Source of the DNA: Chthonomonas sp. UBA2387
GTDB taxonomy: Bacteria > Armatimonadota > Fimbriimonadia > Fimbriimonadales > Fimbriimonadaceae
Length of the DNA stretch: 30,584 bases
NCBI GenBank assembly: GCA_002343445.1
Contig: DDSP01000066.1
Span: 387-30,970, forward strand
Reading direction: 5' to 3'
Positions within the stretch are counted from its first letter, which is position 1, and each line of letters begins with the position of its first letter. Positions 16,533 through 24,274 of this stretch are shown one piece after another. A program made the position numbers and the translations under genes. The notes below the pieces were generated by a model. That model was given only the letters and a program-made list of their open reading frames with translations. It did not search any database and was not told where the DNA came from.

Positions 16533-17786
16533 GTGGAAGCGTTTCTCGAGCAGATCGCCCCCTTGTGGGCGCCCCATCCGGGCCAGCGGGAGTTCCTGAT
16601 CAACCCGGCCCGCATCCGCGTGCTCGCCTGCGGGCGGCGATGGGGCAAGACCGACGCGTGCGCCGCCGACGTTCTGGCCGCGCTACGCTCGCCTACCCCC
16701 ACGCGCCACCTCATCCTCGCGCCCACGCTCGACCAAGCCCGGCTGGTCCTGGACCGAGCGATGGAGCTCAACGCGCTCGCCGAAGAGCGTGGCCTGCTGC
16801 CGAGCGAATCCTCCCGGTTCCGCGCTACGCCGCACCCCGTGTGGCTGTGGGGCGCGCACCGCGTTCACGCGCGTTCGGGCCACGTGCTGCGTCACCTGCG
16901 CGGGCGCGAAGCGACCCACATCGTCGTGGACGAAGCCGCCTATGTTCCCGAGGCCCTGATCACCGAAATCGCCATGCCCATGCTGGCGACAACGGGCGGA
17001 CGGCTCACGCTCATCAGCACACCCGCGGGCACCAACCACTTCTGGCGGTTCTTCGTGATGGGCCAGGACGGCCACCCAAACGTCTGGAGCCGCGCCGCGC
17101 CTTCGTGGGAAAACCCCATGGTGTCCTCCGAGACGTTGGAACTCCAACGCGCCCTCATCAGCGAACGCGCCTACCGCGTGGAATACGGCGCGGAGTTCCT
17201 CTCGCTGGAAGGCCAGGTGTTTCCGGAGGAAGCGGTGCAACGGTGTGCCGTGGCCACCTTGCCCGAACCCGAGCCGCCCTTCTCGGTGGGAGTGGACTGG
17301 GCGAAGTTCGTGGATTCGACGGCCGTAGTCGTGTTGTGCGGCACGCGGCGCGACGCGTGGATCGCCGACCTCTGGACCATGCAGGGGCCGAGCTTCGCCG
17401 ACCAGGTACACCACGTCCTCGACCTGCTGTCGCGTTTCGAGGGGCACAAGCGCATCCATTGCGACGCCACGTCGCTGGGTCACGAACCGACGCACATGCT
17501 GCGACGCATCCTCGAAACCGGCGTGGAGTTCGTGACGTTCACGCCGGAGGTCAAGGCCAAGCTGGTGCAAGACCTCGTCTGGATGATCGAGACCGGCGCG
17601 TTGCGATTCGCCCCTCACCCCAAACTGTTGCAAGAACTCCGCGCGTTTCGCGCCGAACGAGCAGGCATGGGGTTGCGCTACGGGGCGGCGCCCGGCTTCC
17701 ACGACGACCTCGTCATCGCGTTGGCCCTCGCCGTGCGCGGCCTGGAGACGCCCTATTCGGGGATGGTCCAAACGATCCGGAGGTGA
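16533..17786 (+). CDS. Solitary phage-type terminase large subunit
   Basis: A 417-residue protein from GTG 16533 (TTG 16500 is an alternative). The ATPase motor has the Walker A variant CGRRWGKTD and Walker B plus catalytic Glu HIVVDEAAYV; the coupling segment is TLISTPAGTNHFW. The RNase H-like nuclease has its acidic residues in VGVDWAKFVDSTAV, HCDATSLG and FHDDLVIALAL. All catalytic residues of a headful DNA-packaging enzyme are thus kept. No small terminase, portal, capsid, integrase or other phage gene is nearby. Its G+C resembles the host genes, suggesting long residence, perhaps a domesticated nuclease/motor. It ends 51 bases from the 3' end of tRNA-Arg. Confidence 0.88.
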   Translation: MEAFLEQIAPLWAPHPGQREFLINPARIRVLACGRRWGKTDACAADVLAALRSPTPTRHLILAPTLDQARLVLDRAMELNALAEERGLLPSESSRFRATPHPVWLWGAHRVHARSGHVLRHLRGREATHIVVDEAAYVPEALITEIAMPMLATTGGRLTLISTPAGTNHFWRFFVMGQDGHPNVWSRAAPSWENPMVSSETLELQRALISERAYRVEYGAEFLSLEGQVFPEEAVQRCAVATLPEPEPPFSVGVDWAKFVDSTAVVVLCGTRRDAWIADLWTMQGPSFADQVHHVLDLLSRFEGHKRIHCDATSLGHEPTHMLRRILETGVEFVTFTPEVKAKLVQDLVWMIETGALRFAPHPKLLQELRAFRAERAGMGLRYGAAPGFHDDLVIALALAVRGLETPYSGMVQTIRR

Positions 17787-17837
17787 ACGCAAGGGGCCTC
17801 GGGCGGAGCGTGCCAGCCTGCCCGGAACGAATCGGAA

Positions 17838-17913
17838 TGGCGCGACCGAAAGGACTCGAACCTTCGACCTTCTGCTCCGGAGGCAGACGCTCTATCCACT
17901 GAGCTACGGTCGC
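17838..17913 (-). tRNA. tRNA-Arg(CCG)
   Basis: On the minus strand, acceptor GCGACCG pairs with CGGTCGC, followed by discriminator G and an encoded CCA. U8 and the D-arm TAGCTCAGTGGATAGAGC, anticodon stem TCTGC/GCAGA with loop CTCCGGA (anticodon CCG at 17880-17878), and T-arm GGTTCGAGTCC are all present. 76 nt including CCA. Its 3' end faces the terminase gene. Confidence 0.97.
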
Positions 17914-17924
17914 GCGCCGACTTG

Positions 17925-17930
17925 AGGATA
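17925..17930 (-). promoter_or_regulatory. Putative -10 box for tRNA-Arg (TATCCT)
   Basis: TATCCT on the minus strand ends 11 bases before the tRNA 5' end, a typical distance for a tRNA promoter. The -35 region is not close to consensus. Confidence 0.35.
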
Positions 17931-17946
17931 CACCAATCCCGAGGGC

Positions 17947-18600
17947 TTACTTGCGCTCGAGTTCCAGCTTGAGCTGCGGCCGGTGCTCGGCGGGGCCGTC
18001 CTTGGAAAACACCTTGTAGATGAAATCCCGCCCGCTCGCCGACGGATCGAACGCGGCCGTGAGCAGAAACGCCACGGTCCGATCGTCCGAATCCAACGCC
18101 TTCACCAGCCGATCGGCAAACGAATCCTTGCCCGAAAGCAGGTCGAACGTGATCGGGACGGGCTGATCCGCATCCGCCTTGCCGAACACGCCGCTCGCGA
18201 CGACGCCGTTCGGCCCGCCCTTCGGCTTCAGCTCCTTGAGCTTGCCGTGGTCCCAATCCTTCTCGCGAAAGGTCGTGGGCACGAACCGCAGTTCGAGGGG
18301 CTGGCGGTCGGCGTCGGCTTTGGTGAACCCAAACTCCGCCACATGATGCAAGACGAGCGTGGCGGACTTGACCGTGTACGACCCCTTGGGGATGTCCTTG
18401 AAATCGAACCGAAGATAGCTGTGGGAGAACGAGTCGGCGTCGTCGGAAGCCTCCGGAACGCTCTTGCCACCGTTGCCCCACGCGCGCAGATACGGCTCGG
18501 CCGTGTCCGAAGCGAAGGGATAGATCCAAAAATCGTCCGACGGAGCAAACGTGCGAACGTCGAGGGTCGCCATTCCCATGGCCAGAATCGCGGCAAGCAT
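17947..18600 (-). CDS. DNRLRE-domain-like secreted protein
   Basis: A 217-residue exported protein. A short hydrophobic N-terminus (MLAAILAMGMA) acts as a plausible signal peptide. The mature part has the pattern of DNRLRE/disaggregatase-like beta-sandwich domains: an early DFWIYPFASDTAEPYLRAWG, then SYLRFDFKDIPKGSYTVKSATLVLHH, and a C-terminal HRPQLKLELERK strand. Such domains occur in surface and carbohydrate-active proteins of Planctomycetes and Armatimonadetes. There is no Shine-Dalgarno; a TAGAAT box lies five bases before the ATG. No catalytic residues recognised. Confidence 0.7.
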   Translation of the reverse strand: MLAAILAMGMATLDVRTFAPSDDFWIYPFASDTAEPYLRAWGNGGKSVPEASDDADSFSHSYLRFDFKDIPKGSYTVKSATLVLHHVAEFGFTKADADRQPLELRFVPTTFREKDWDHGKLKELKPKGGPNGVVASGVFGKADADQPVPITFDLLSGKDSFADRLVKALDSDDRTVAFLLTAAFDPSASGRDFIYKVFSKDGPAEHRPQLKLELERK

Positions 18601-18605
18601 GGCTC

Positions 18606-18611
18606 ATTCTA
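18606..18611 (-). promoter_or_regulatory. Putative -10 box of a leaderless promoter (TAGAAT)
   Basis: TAGAAT on the minus strand is separated by five bases (GAGCC) from the ATG at 18600. One of the best -10 matches in the window and again directly abutting a start codon. Confidence 0.5.
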
Positions 18612-18723
18612 CGCTCTGCCGCAACCGACCGATTAGGCCCGCGATTTCGAAACCGACCGCCTGCGCACCATAAGGTCGGCACGTGTTTCTGCCAATGATT
18701 GGAACCGGATTCCCGTCGTCGCC

Positions 18724-19335
18724 ATGCTCGAACTCGACTTCATCAACAGACGCACGCGGTTCCAGCGTTTGTCCGATGCACGCTTCTTCTCGGGGTGGGC
18801 GACCGAGATCGCGGGGGCCGAACTCACCGTTCACCTCTCCGCGCCGGCCACACTCCATCGCGACGACATCTGCATGTTCGAGGTCTACGGAGTCAAAGCG
18901 ACGGCCAACTTCCGAGGTCGGCTCTCGACCTTCGCCGATCGAACGGCAACGTTTCGGATGGAACTCCCCATCCGCTACCTCCCAGCCCAGCCCGAAGACA
19001 CCCGGCTGAACCTGCGCGGCATCACGGGCAAGGCCCTGTGGGAGGGCGTCGAGGTCGCCTTTGAAGTCGTGGACGGCTCCGAACATGGAATCGGACTCAT
19101 CAGCGACGCCAAACTCTCCCGAGGCGACCAAGTGCAGCTGGTGCTGCAAACGGGCTACGGCCAGTTGGTCTGCAACGGCGAAGTCCGATACTCGCGAGTC
19201 GCCGAAGGAGATGGCGGCAGGTTCCGGACGGGAGTTCGCTTGGACGAAATGAGCCGCGTGGAACGCGCGCGCTGGGAGCGGCTGCTGGCCGATGCGCAAG
19301 CCCCGAGCAAGGCCGAGAACCGTATGGCCGGATAA
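18724..19335 (+). CDS. PilZ-domain protein with intact c-di-GMP motifs
   Basis: A 203-residue cytoplasmic protein. The N-terminal ~85 residues form an unassigned domain (NRRTRFQRLSDARFFSGW) shared with the next gene. The C-terminal PilZ domain keeps RLNLR (R94-x3-R98) and DGSEHG (D117-x-S119-x2-G122), the two c-di-GMP-binding motifs at the usual spacing, followed by the beta-barrel (NGEVRYSR, RFRTGVRL). It likely senses c-di-GMP, by analogy with YcgR-type two-domain proteins, although I cannot confirm the N-terminal fold. The start codon has no obvious Shine-Dalgarno site. It is 15 bases upstream of its paralogue and near a GGDEF gene. Confidence 0.78.
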   Translation: MLELDFINRRTRFQRLSDARFFSGWATEIAGAELTVHLSAPATLHRDDICMFEVYGVKATANFRGRLSTFADRTATFRMELPIRYLPAQPEDTRLNLRGITGKALWEGVEVAFEVVDGSEHGIGLISDAKLSRGDQVQLVLQTGYGQLVCNGEVRYSRVAEGDGGRFRTGVRLDEMSRVERARWERLLADAQAPSKAENRMAG

Positions 19336-19341
19336 AGGAGG
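19336..19341 (+). promoter_or_regulatory. Strong Shine-Dalgarno (AGGAGG)
   Basis: AGGAGG begins at the base after the stop of the first PilZ gene and is nine bases before ATG 19351. It fixes the start of the second PilZ gene and shows the pair is one mRNA. Confidence 0.8.
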
Positions 19342-19350
19342 AGCCGAGAG

Positions 19351-19962
19351 ATGTCGCTGCGCAAAGAGTTCCTGAACCGCCGAACCCGCCTCCAACGCCT
19401 CTCCGACGGCCGATTCTTCTACGGCTGGATCAAGAGCATCAAAGACGGCGTCGTGACGGTCTACTCCGACACCGAAGACCTGCACCGGCGGGGCGACCGC
19501 TACGCCCTCGAAGCGTTCGGGATCCAACACCTGGCCCAGTTCTTCGGCACCGTGGCGCTGACCGAGCCCAGGTACATCGACGTGGCGATCGAGCAGCCCG
19601 TGAAGTACCTCGATCCCACACCCGAAGAGGCCCGAACCCATATCAGCGACCTGCCCCTGACGGTGACCTGGGAGGGCGAGTCGGTCGAAGGGTTCTTGGT
19701 GGACGCCTCCGCACACGGGGCGGGCGTCGTGAGCCTCGCCTACATCGACAAGGGCGAAACCGTGTCGCTCGCGATCCGCGTCGGGGGCACGACCATCCAA
19801 CTCAAAGGCGAAGTCCGGTACTGCCGAAAGCACCGTCCGCTGAAGGACCACTTCCGATTGGGTTTGCGGCTGTTCCCCACCGATCGCCTGGACTCGGCCA
19901 AGTGGTCGGCGCTGGTCAACGCGGAATACGACGAACAGGCCGCAAAGCCTGCGGCTCGGTAG
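19351..19962 (+). CDS. PilZ-like paralogue with degenerate first motif
   Basis: A 203-residue tandem paralogue of the preceding protein, with the same N-terminal signature (NRRTRLQRLSDGRFFYGW). The second PilZ motif is present as DASAHG (D118, S120, G123), but the RxxxR motif reads RTHIS (R95 to S99), so the second arginine is lost. c-di-GMP binding may be weak or absent, as in known non-binding PilZ proteins, or the partner may act as a heterodimer. Same length as its paralogue. Convergent with tRNA-Gly. Confidence 0.75.
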   Translation: MSLRKEFLNRRTRLQRLSDGRFFYGWIKSIKDGVVTVYSDTEDLHRRGDRYALEAFGIQHLAQFFGTVALTEPRYIDVAIEQPVKYLDPTPEEARTHISDLPLTVTWEGESVEGFLVDASAHGAGVVSLAYIDKGETVSLAIRVGGTTIQLKGEVRYCRKHRPLKDHFRLGLRLFPTDRLDSAKWSALVNAEYDEQAAKPAAR

Positions 19963-19988
19963 CGACGGGTAGAACGGGTCGGGGAGGC

Positions 19989-20063
19989 TGGAGCGGGAGA
20001 CGAGATTCGAACCCGCGACCCTCTCGTTGGCAACGAGATGCTCTACCACTGAGCTACTCCCGC
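19989..20063 (-). tRNA. tRNA-Gly(GCC)
   Basis: On the minus strand, acceptor GCGGGAG pairs with CTCCCGC, followed by discriminator U and an encoded CCA. D-arm TAGCTCAGTGGTAGAGC, anticodon stem TCTCG/CGAGA with loop TTGCCAA (anticodon GCC, 20031-20029) and T-arm GGGTTCGAATC are all present. 75 nt with CCA. Confidence 0.97.
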
Positions 20064-20075
20064 TCGCGAACTGAA

Positions 20076-20105
20076 ATCCTACCACGTGGCGCAACGCCCG
20101 GTCAA
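20076..20105 (-). promoter_or_regulatory. Promoter of tRNA-Gly
   Basis: On the minus strand TTGACC (20105-20100) and TAGGAT (20081-20076) are separated by 18 bases, with the -10 ending 12 bases before the tRNA 5' end. A good sigma-70-type promoter. Confidence 0.7.
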
Positions 20106-20197
20106 GCCGTGCGCGGGACTTTGGACGTTCGACCCGCAAGTTTGCCGGGAGATCCACCGTCTAAAGGGTACGGGACCACCAAGGCGCCCGCACTCCC

Positions 20198-21070
20198 ATG
20201 CCTCTGCGACTCGACGAAACGACGGCCAAGACCCAGACGATCTGGGTGCACGGCCGAGAACTGCGCTCCGAGCGGATGCGAGACCTTCTCGCCTCCGCAG
20301 CGTCGGCGCGTGTCGAGTTCGTCCCCGAATCGTCCTGGTCCGACCCCGAACGGTCCGGCGACCCTCCCTCGCTCCTCGTGGTCAGCCCACGAGACTTGCC
20401 GCTGGACGAAGCGGGCCGAGCCCTGTTGCGTCGCTGGACGCGCCGCGTGGCCGTCGTCGCCCTGGAGGAGTTCCAGCGGGCCGAAGTCGCGCTCGAGGTG
20501 ATCGAAGCGGGCGTCCACGACTACCTGGGCCTCGATAAGACCGACGCCGACGAACTGGAGATGCGTCTGCGTCTCGCCGCCCACCGGTTCGAGCGCGAGG
20601 CCGAACTGCGGCGCGAGTCGTTGACCGACGAGCTGACCAAACTGCTCAACCGGCGAGGCTTTCTGGTGCACGCTCAGGAGCGGCTGGCCGCATCCTTGCG
20701 CAACAGACGACCGCTGCTGCTGCTCTATGCCGACGTGGACGACATGAAGTCCGTCAACGACCAACTGGGGCATCACGCCGGAGATCGGGCGCTGGTCACC
20801 GTGGCCCGCGGACTGCGGCTGACGTTTCGCGCCAACGACGTGCTGGGCCGCCTGAGCGGCGACGAGTTCGCCGTCCTGGCCGAGGGCGCCACGCTGCGCG
20901 ACGTGCGCAAGATCGAGCGACGCCTCCGCGCACACCTGGCAGGCGTCTCGATCTCGCTGGGCGCGGCGGAGTTCGACCCATCGTCCCCGTCCTCGCTCCA
21001 GGAACTGCTGGGCCGCGCCGACTCGGCGATGTACGCGGTGAAGCACCGGCACCGGTTCAGGCTGCGGTAG
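20198..21070 (+). CDS. Diguanylate cyclase with pseudo-receiver N-terminus (GGDEF)
   Basis: A 290-residue soluble protein. Residues about 15-130 look like a response-regulator fold (VAVVALEEF...EAGVHDYLG) but the strand that should carry the phospho-acceptor reads LLVVSPRDLP, so it is probably a pseudo-receiver. The GGDEF domain (about 140-290) starts with SLTDELTKLLNRRGF, has YADVDDMKSVND for metal binding and the active-site loop SGDEF (220-224). SGDEF is a tolerated variant of GGDEF in some cyclases. An inhibitory I-site RAND (210-213) lies five residues upstream, so product feedback is expected. Its product c-di-GMP could feed the PilZ pair upstream. Confidence 0.88.
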   Translation: MPLRLDETTAKTQTIWVHGRELRSERMRDLLASAASARVEFVPESSWSDPERSGDPPSLLVVSPRDLPLDEAGRALLRRWTRRVAVVALEEFQRAEVALEVIEAGVHDYLGLDKTDADELEMRLRLAAHRFEREAELRRESLTDELTKLLNRRGFLVHAQERLAASLRNRRPLLLLYADVDDMKSVNDQLGHHAGDRALVTVARGLRLTFRANDVLGRLSGDEFAVLAEGATLRDVRKIERRLRAHLAGVSISLGAAEFDPSSPSSLQELLGRADSAMYAVKHRHRFRLR

Positions 21071-21071
21071 G

Positions 21072-21101
21072 TTGACTTCGGCCCCGGTTCCGGGCAATAA
21101 T
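21072..21101 (+). promoter_or_regulatory. Promoter of tRNA-Val
   Basis: TTGACT (21072-21077) and AATAAT (21096-21101) are 18 bases apart, with the tRNA starting 12 bases further on. The -35 begins just after the GGDEF stop codon. Confidence 0.65.
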
Positions 21102-21112
21102 AGGGGTTCCCC

Positions 21113-21187
21113 GGGCGGTTAGCTCAGTGGTAGAGCACTACAATGACACTGTAGGGGTCACAGGTTCAAGTCCTGTACCGCCCACCA
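21113..21187 (+). tRNA. tRNA-Val(GAC)
   Basis: Acceptor GGGCGGT pairs with ACCGCCC, discriminator A and an encoded CCA. D-arm TAGCTCAGTGGTAGAGC, anticodon stem CTACA/TGTAG with loop ATGACAC (anticodon GAC, 21145-21147) and T-arm AGGTTCAAGTCCT are all present. 75 nt with CCA. Confidence 0.97.
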
Positions 21188-21190
21188 CTC

Positions 21191-21230
21191 CCTGACCCTT
21201 TGCCGCTCGCTTCGGCTAGTCGCTGTCAGG
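21191..21230 (+). repeat. Small imperfect inverted repeat after tRNA-Val
   Basis: CCTGAC (21191-21196) and GTCAGG (21225-21230) are inverted copies enclosing a second short stem (GCCG 21202-21205 / CGGC 21213-21216). It may help end the tRNA transcript, but there is no U-tract. Confidence 0.25.
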
Positions 21231-21289
21231 AGGTTCGGCACCCTGTCCCCCATCTTCCTTCTTCCGTCCCTCGGGCGCGAATCTGCGTG

Positions 21290-21295
21290 TAGACT
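21290..21295 (+). promoter_or_regulatory. Putative -10 box of a leaderless promoter (TAGACT)
   Basis: TAGACT lies seven bases (CCCAAGC) before ATG 21303, with no Shine-Dalgarno sequence. No consensus -35 is seen. Confidence 0.4.
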
Positions 21296-21302
21296 CCCAA
21301 GC

Positions 21303-23741
21303 ATGCTCAGCGTCGTCGCAGCAGCCATCGCCCTCCAGACCGCTCTCGCCGAGCCGATCGTGCTCCGCGAAGGGTTGGCGATTCAGTCCGTGGGTCGGTC
21401 GGGGAGGACGCCCATCGTCACCGACGCCATCGCGGCCAGGATCGCCCGAGGCACGTTTGAAACACCCAAGGAAGGCGATGCGATCCCCGTCCCCGGCGGC
21501 GAGGCGCGCACCTGGGCGCCCATCAAAGCGGGCGAGGACGGCGCGTTCACCGGCCCGGCGCTGCGGGGCGGCTACGTCCACCTGACCCACCGTGCCGAGC
21601 GCGAGGAGGTCGTCATCCTGCACGCCGTCGGGCACAACATGGTGGTCGCCAACGGCGAGCCACGGGCCGGCGACCCCTACGGCTTCGGGTACGTCCAACT
21701 CCCCGTCAAGCTCAAGCGAGGCGTCAACGAATTCCTCTTCTCCGTCGGGCGCGGTCGCCTGACGGCGCGGCTGATCCCCGTCCAACAACCGCTTGTGCTC
21801 GGCCTGCAGGACACCACGTTTCCCGACTATCTGGTGGGAGAGCGCCACAAAGAACTCGGCGCCCTGATGCTCACCAACGCCACGGGCTCGATGCAAACCA
21901 ATCTGGCCATCCGCGTGGACGCGGGCCAAGGCAGAACGGCCCTCACCAGTCTGCCGCCCATCGCACCGCTCACCGCTCGAAAAGTCGGCTTCGACCTGCC
22001 CGTGCTGGCCGTCGCCGCCCCCGGCCAGGTCCCACTCACCATCGAACTGGTGCGCCTCGAGGGTAGCGTCCGCCGCGTCGTGTCCCGCGTCGAAGTCAAG
22101 CTCGAAGCGAAATCGCCGACCCAGATGCACAAGCGGACGTTCCGCAGCCAGATCGACGGCTCGGTCCAGTACTACGCCGTCCAACCCGCCACCACCCCCG
22201 GCCCGGGCAAGGCCATGATCCTCAGCGTTCACGGTGCCAGCGTCGAAGCCACCAACCAAGCCAACGCCTACGGCCCCAAGTCGTGGGCCAACGTGGTCTG
22301 CGCGACCAACCGTCGCCCCTATGGGTTCGATTGGGAGGAGTGGGGCCGTATGGACGCCATGGAGGTGCTGGCCAACGCCACCGAGCGCTACCGGCCCGAC
22401 CCTTCGCGCATCTATCTCACCGGGCACTCGATGGGTGGGCACGGGACCTGGCACCTGGGCGTCACCTATCCCGACCGGTTCGCCGCCATCGGCCCAAGCG
22501 CAGGCTGGATCAGCTTCTTCAGCTACGGCGGCGGACGGCGCATCGAAAACCCCGACCCCGTCGAAGACCTGGTGCAACGCGCCAGCAACCCCAGCGACAC
22601 GCTGCTCCGCATCCAGAACCTCGCCCCGCTCGGCGTCTACATCCTGCATTCGGACAAGGATGAGAGCGTGCCCGTCTCCGAGGCGCGCGAGATGGCCAAA
22701 CGCCTCGGCGAGTTCCACAAGGACTTCCAGTACTACGAGAAGCTCGGCGTCGGCCACTGGTGGGACGATGACGACGAGCCCGGTGCATCCTGCCTCGATT
22801 GGCCGCCCATGTACGACCTGTTCGCGCGCCGCAACATCCCAACCTTGGCCGAGACGCGGTACGTGCGGTTCACCACGGTGAACCCCGGAATCTCCAGCCG
22901 CATGCGCTGGGCCGAAATCCGCCGCCAAGAAAGGCCCCTGATGCCCAGCACCGTGGACTTCCGGCTCGACCCGCTGCTCCGCCGCTTCTCGGGCACCACG
23001 TCCAACGTCGAGACCCTCTCGTTCGATCTGCGAGGGCTCTCCCCGGGCGAGGTCGCGTTCGTCGTGGACGGCCAAGAAGTGAAGTCGCCTTGGCCGACGT
23101 CGCTCAACCACATCGCCCTAGCCAAGCGCGACGGCAAGTGGGGCCTCGCCGAGCCGGTTCCCGCGCTCCACAAGAGCCCCCTTCGCGCCGGGCCGATCAA
23201 GGAGGCCATGACGAACGGCTTCGTGCTGGTCTACGGCACCAAGGGCAACGCCGCAGAGAACGCCTGGGCGTTCGCCAAGGCACGCTACGATGCCGAGCAG
23301 TTCGGCTACCGAGGCAACGGCTCCCCCGACCTCATCCCCGACACCGTGTTCAACGTGCGCGACTTCGTGGATCGGACCGTCGTGCTCTATGGCAACTCGA
23401 CCACGAACAGCCAATGGCAGGCGCTCCTCGGCCAATCGCCCGTACAGGTGGGTAAGCGGTTGACCGTCGACGGCAAGCCCATCGAGGGCGACGACCTGGC
23501 CGTGTTCTTCTGCCGCCCCCGCCGCGATTCCGAGATCGGTTCGGTGGTCGCCGTATCGGGCACGTCGCTGACGGGCATGCGCGTCAACGACCGGTTCCCC
23601 GTGTTCACCTCGGGCGCGGGCTATCCCGATCTGTTCGTCGCCGACGCCTCGCTCTTCGAGGTGGGCTCGCAGGGCGTCCGCGGCGCAGGATTCTTCGGCA
23701 ACGATTGGTCGGTCGCCGCCGGCGAGTTCGCATGGCGATGA
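21303..23741 (+). CDS. Secreted alpha/beta-hydrolase (prolyl oligopeptidase/esterase family)
   Basis: An 812-residue protein with signal peptide MLSVVAAAIALQTALA. An N-terminal region of about 300 residues with beta-sandwich character precedes an alpha/beta-hydrolase core. The core starts at AMILSVHGASVEA, has nucleophile elbow GHSMGG (S376), acid in HSDKDESVP (D451) and GVGHWWDD (H485), a complete Ser-Asp-His triad. The ~300-residue C-terminal part contains VLVYGTKGNAAENAWAFA, resembling the extra C-terminal domain of large esterase-like S9 family members. It probably hydrolyses esters or peptides outside the cytoplasm; substrate unknown. The stop overlaps the LOG gene start. Confidence 0.82.
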   Translation: MLSVVAAAIALQTALAEPIVLREGLAIQSVGRSGRTPIVTDAIAARIARGTFETPKEGDAIPVPGGEARTWAPIKAGEDGAFTGPALRGGYVHLTHRAEREEVVILHAVGHNMVVANGEPRAGDPYGFGYVQLPVKLKRGVNEFLFSVGRGRLTARLIPVQQPLVLGLQDTTFPDYLVGERHKELGALMLTNATGSMQTNLAIRVDAGQGRTALTSLPPIAPLTARKVGFDLPVLAVAAPGQVPLTIELVRLEGSVRRVVSRVEVKLEAKSPTQMHKRTFRSQIDGSVQYYAVQPATTPGPGKAMILSVHGASVEATNQANAYGPKSWANVVCATNRRPYGFDWEEWGRMDAMEVLANATERYRPDPSRIYLTGHSMGGHGTWHLGVTYPDRFAAIGPSAGWISFFSYGGGRRIENPDPVEDLVQRASNPSDTLLRIQNLAPLGVYILHSDKDESVPVSEAREMAKRLGEFHKDFQYYEKLGVGHWWDDDDEPGASCLDWPPMYDLFARRNIPTLAETRYVRFTTVNPGISSRMRWAEIRRQERPLMPSTVDFRLDPLLRRFSGTTSNVETLSFDLRGLSPGEVAFVVDGQEVKSPWPTSLNHIALAKRDGKWGLAEPVPALHKSPLRAGPIKEAMTNGFVLVYGTKGNAAENAWAFAKARYDAEQFGYRGNGSPDLIPDTVFNVRDFVDRTVVLYGNSTTNSQWQALLGQSPVQVGKRLTVDGKPIEGDDLAVFFCRPRRDSEIGSVVAVSGTSLTGMRVNDRFPVFTSGAGYPDLFVADASLFEVGSQGVRGAGFFGNDWSVAAGEFAWR

Positions 23742-24271
23742 AGCGGTTGTGCGTCTACTGCGGGTCGCGCATGGGCGACCGGCCGGCCTACCGCGAAGCG
23801 GCGGCCCTCGTCGGCGCGGAACTGGCCCGCCGAGGCGTCGGGCTGGTCTACGGAGGCGGACGCATCGGGCTCATGGGCGTGGTCGCCGATGCGTGCCTGC
23901 GCGGGGGCGGCGAGGTGATCGGCGTGATCCCGGGCGGACTGTTCGCCGACGAGATCGCGCACACGGGCACCGACCTGCGCGTCGTGGGCTCCATGCACGA
24001 ACGCAAAGCGCTGATGGCCTCGCTCAGCGATGCGTTCCTCGCGTTGCCGGGCGGCATCGGCACGTTCGAGGAGTTCTTCGAAACGCTGACGTGGGCGCAG
24101 TTGGGCATCCACACCAAGCCCGTAGGCTTGCTCGATGCAGGCGGCTACTACGGCCCGCTGCTGGAGATGATCGAGCGCTGCGAGTCGGAGGGTTTCCTGC
24201 GCCGGCAGGAGCGGTCGCGGTTTCACGTGGGCGCGGATACCTCGGCCCTACTGGACCAATTGCTCGCATAG
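23738..24271 (+). CDS. LOG-family protein (cytokinin riboside 5'-monophosphate phosphoribohydrolase type)
   Basis: A 177-residue Rossmann-fold protein. It opens MKRLCVYCGSRMGDRPAY, has GLVYGGGRIGLMGVVAD and the LOG signature PGGIGTFEEFFE with the preceding MHERKALM, giving the complete active-site set for releasing the base from nucleoside monophosphates. It is normally 180-200 residues, so this is full length. ATG 23738 overlaps the upstream stop (ATGA); ATG 23732 is equally possible. In bacteria the family has a general nucleotide phosphoribohydrolase role; plant-hormone synthesis need not be assumed. Convergent with the kinase-fold gene. Confidence 0.92.
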   Translation: MKRLCVYCGSRMGDRPAYREAAALVGAELARRGVGLVYGGGRIGLMGVVADACLRGGGEVIGVIPGGLFADEIAHTGTDLRVVGSMHERKALMASLSDAFLALPGGIGTFEEFFETLTWAQLGIHTKPVGLLDAGGYYGPLLEMIERCESEGFLRRQERSRFHVGADTSALLDQLLA

Positions 24272-24274
24272 CCG

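Noticed and set aside
17800..17824. CGGGC/GCCCG hairpin between the terminase gene and tRNA-Arg as an intrinsic terminator
   Set aside because: The stem is short, the loop is long and there is no U-tract on either strand. No convincing intrinsic terminator is seen at other convergent junctions (8764, 14150, 24271) either.
16500..17920. A prophage at tRNA-Arg
   Set aside because: No integrase, structural, lysis or regulatory phage genes and no duplicated tRNA 3' end are visible; only the terminase-like gene supports it.
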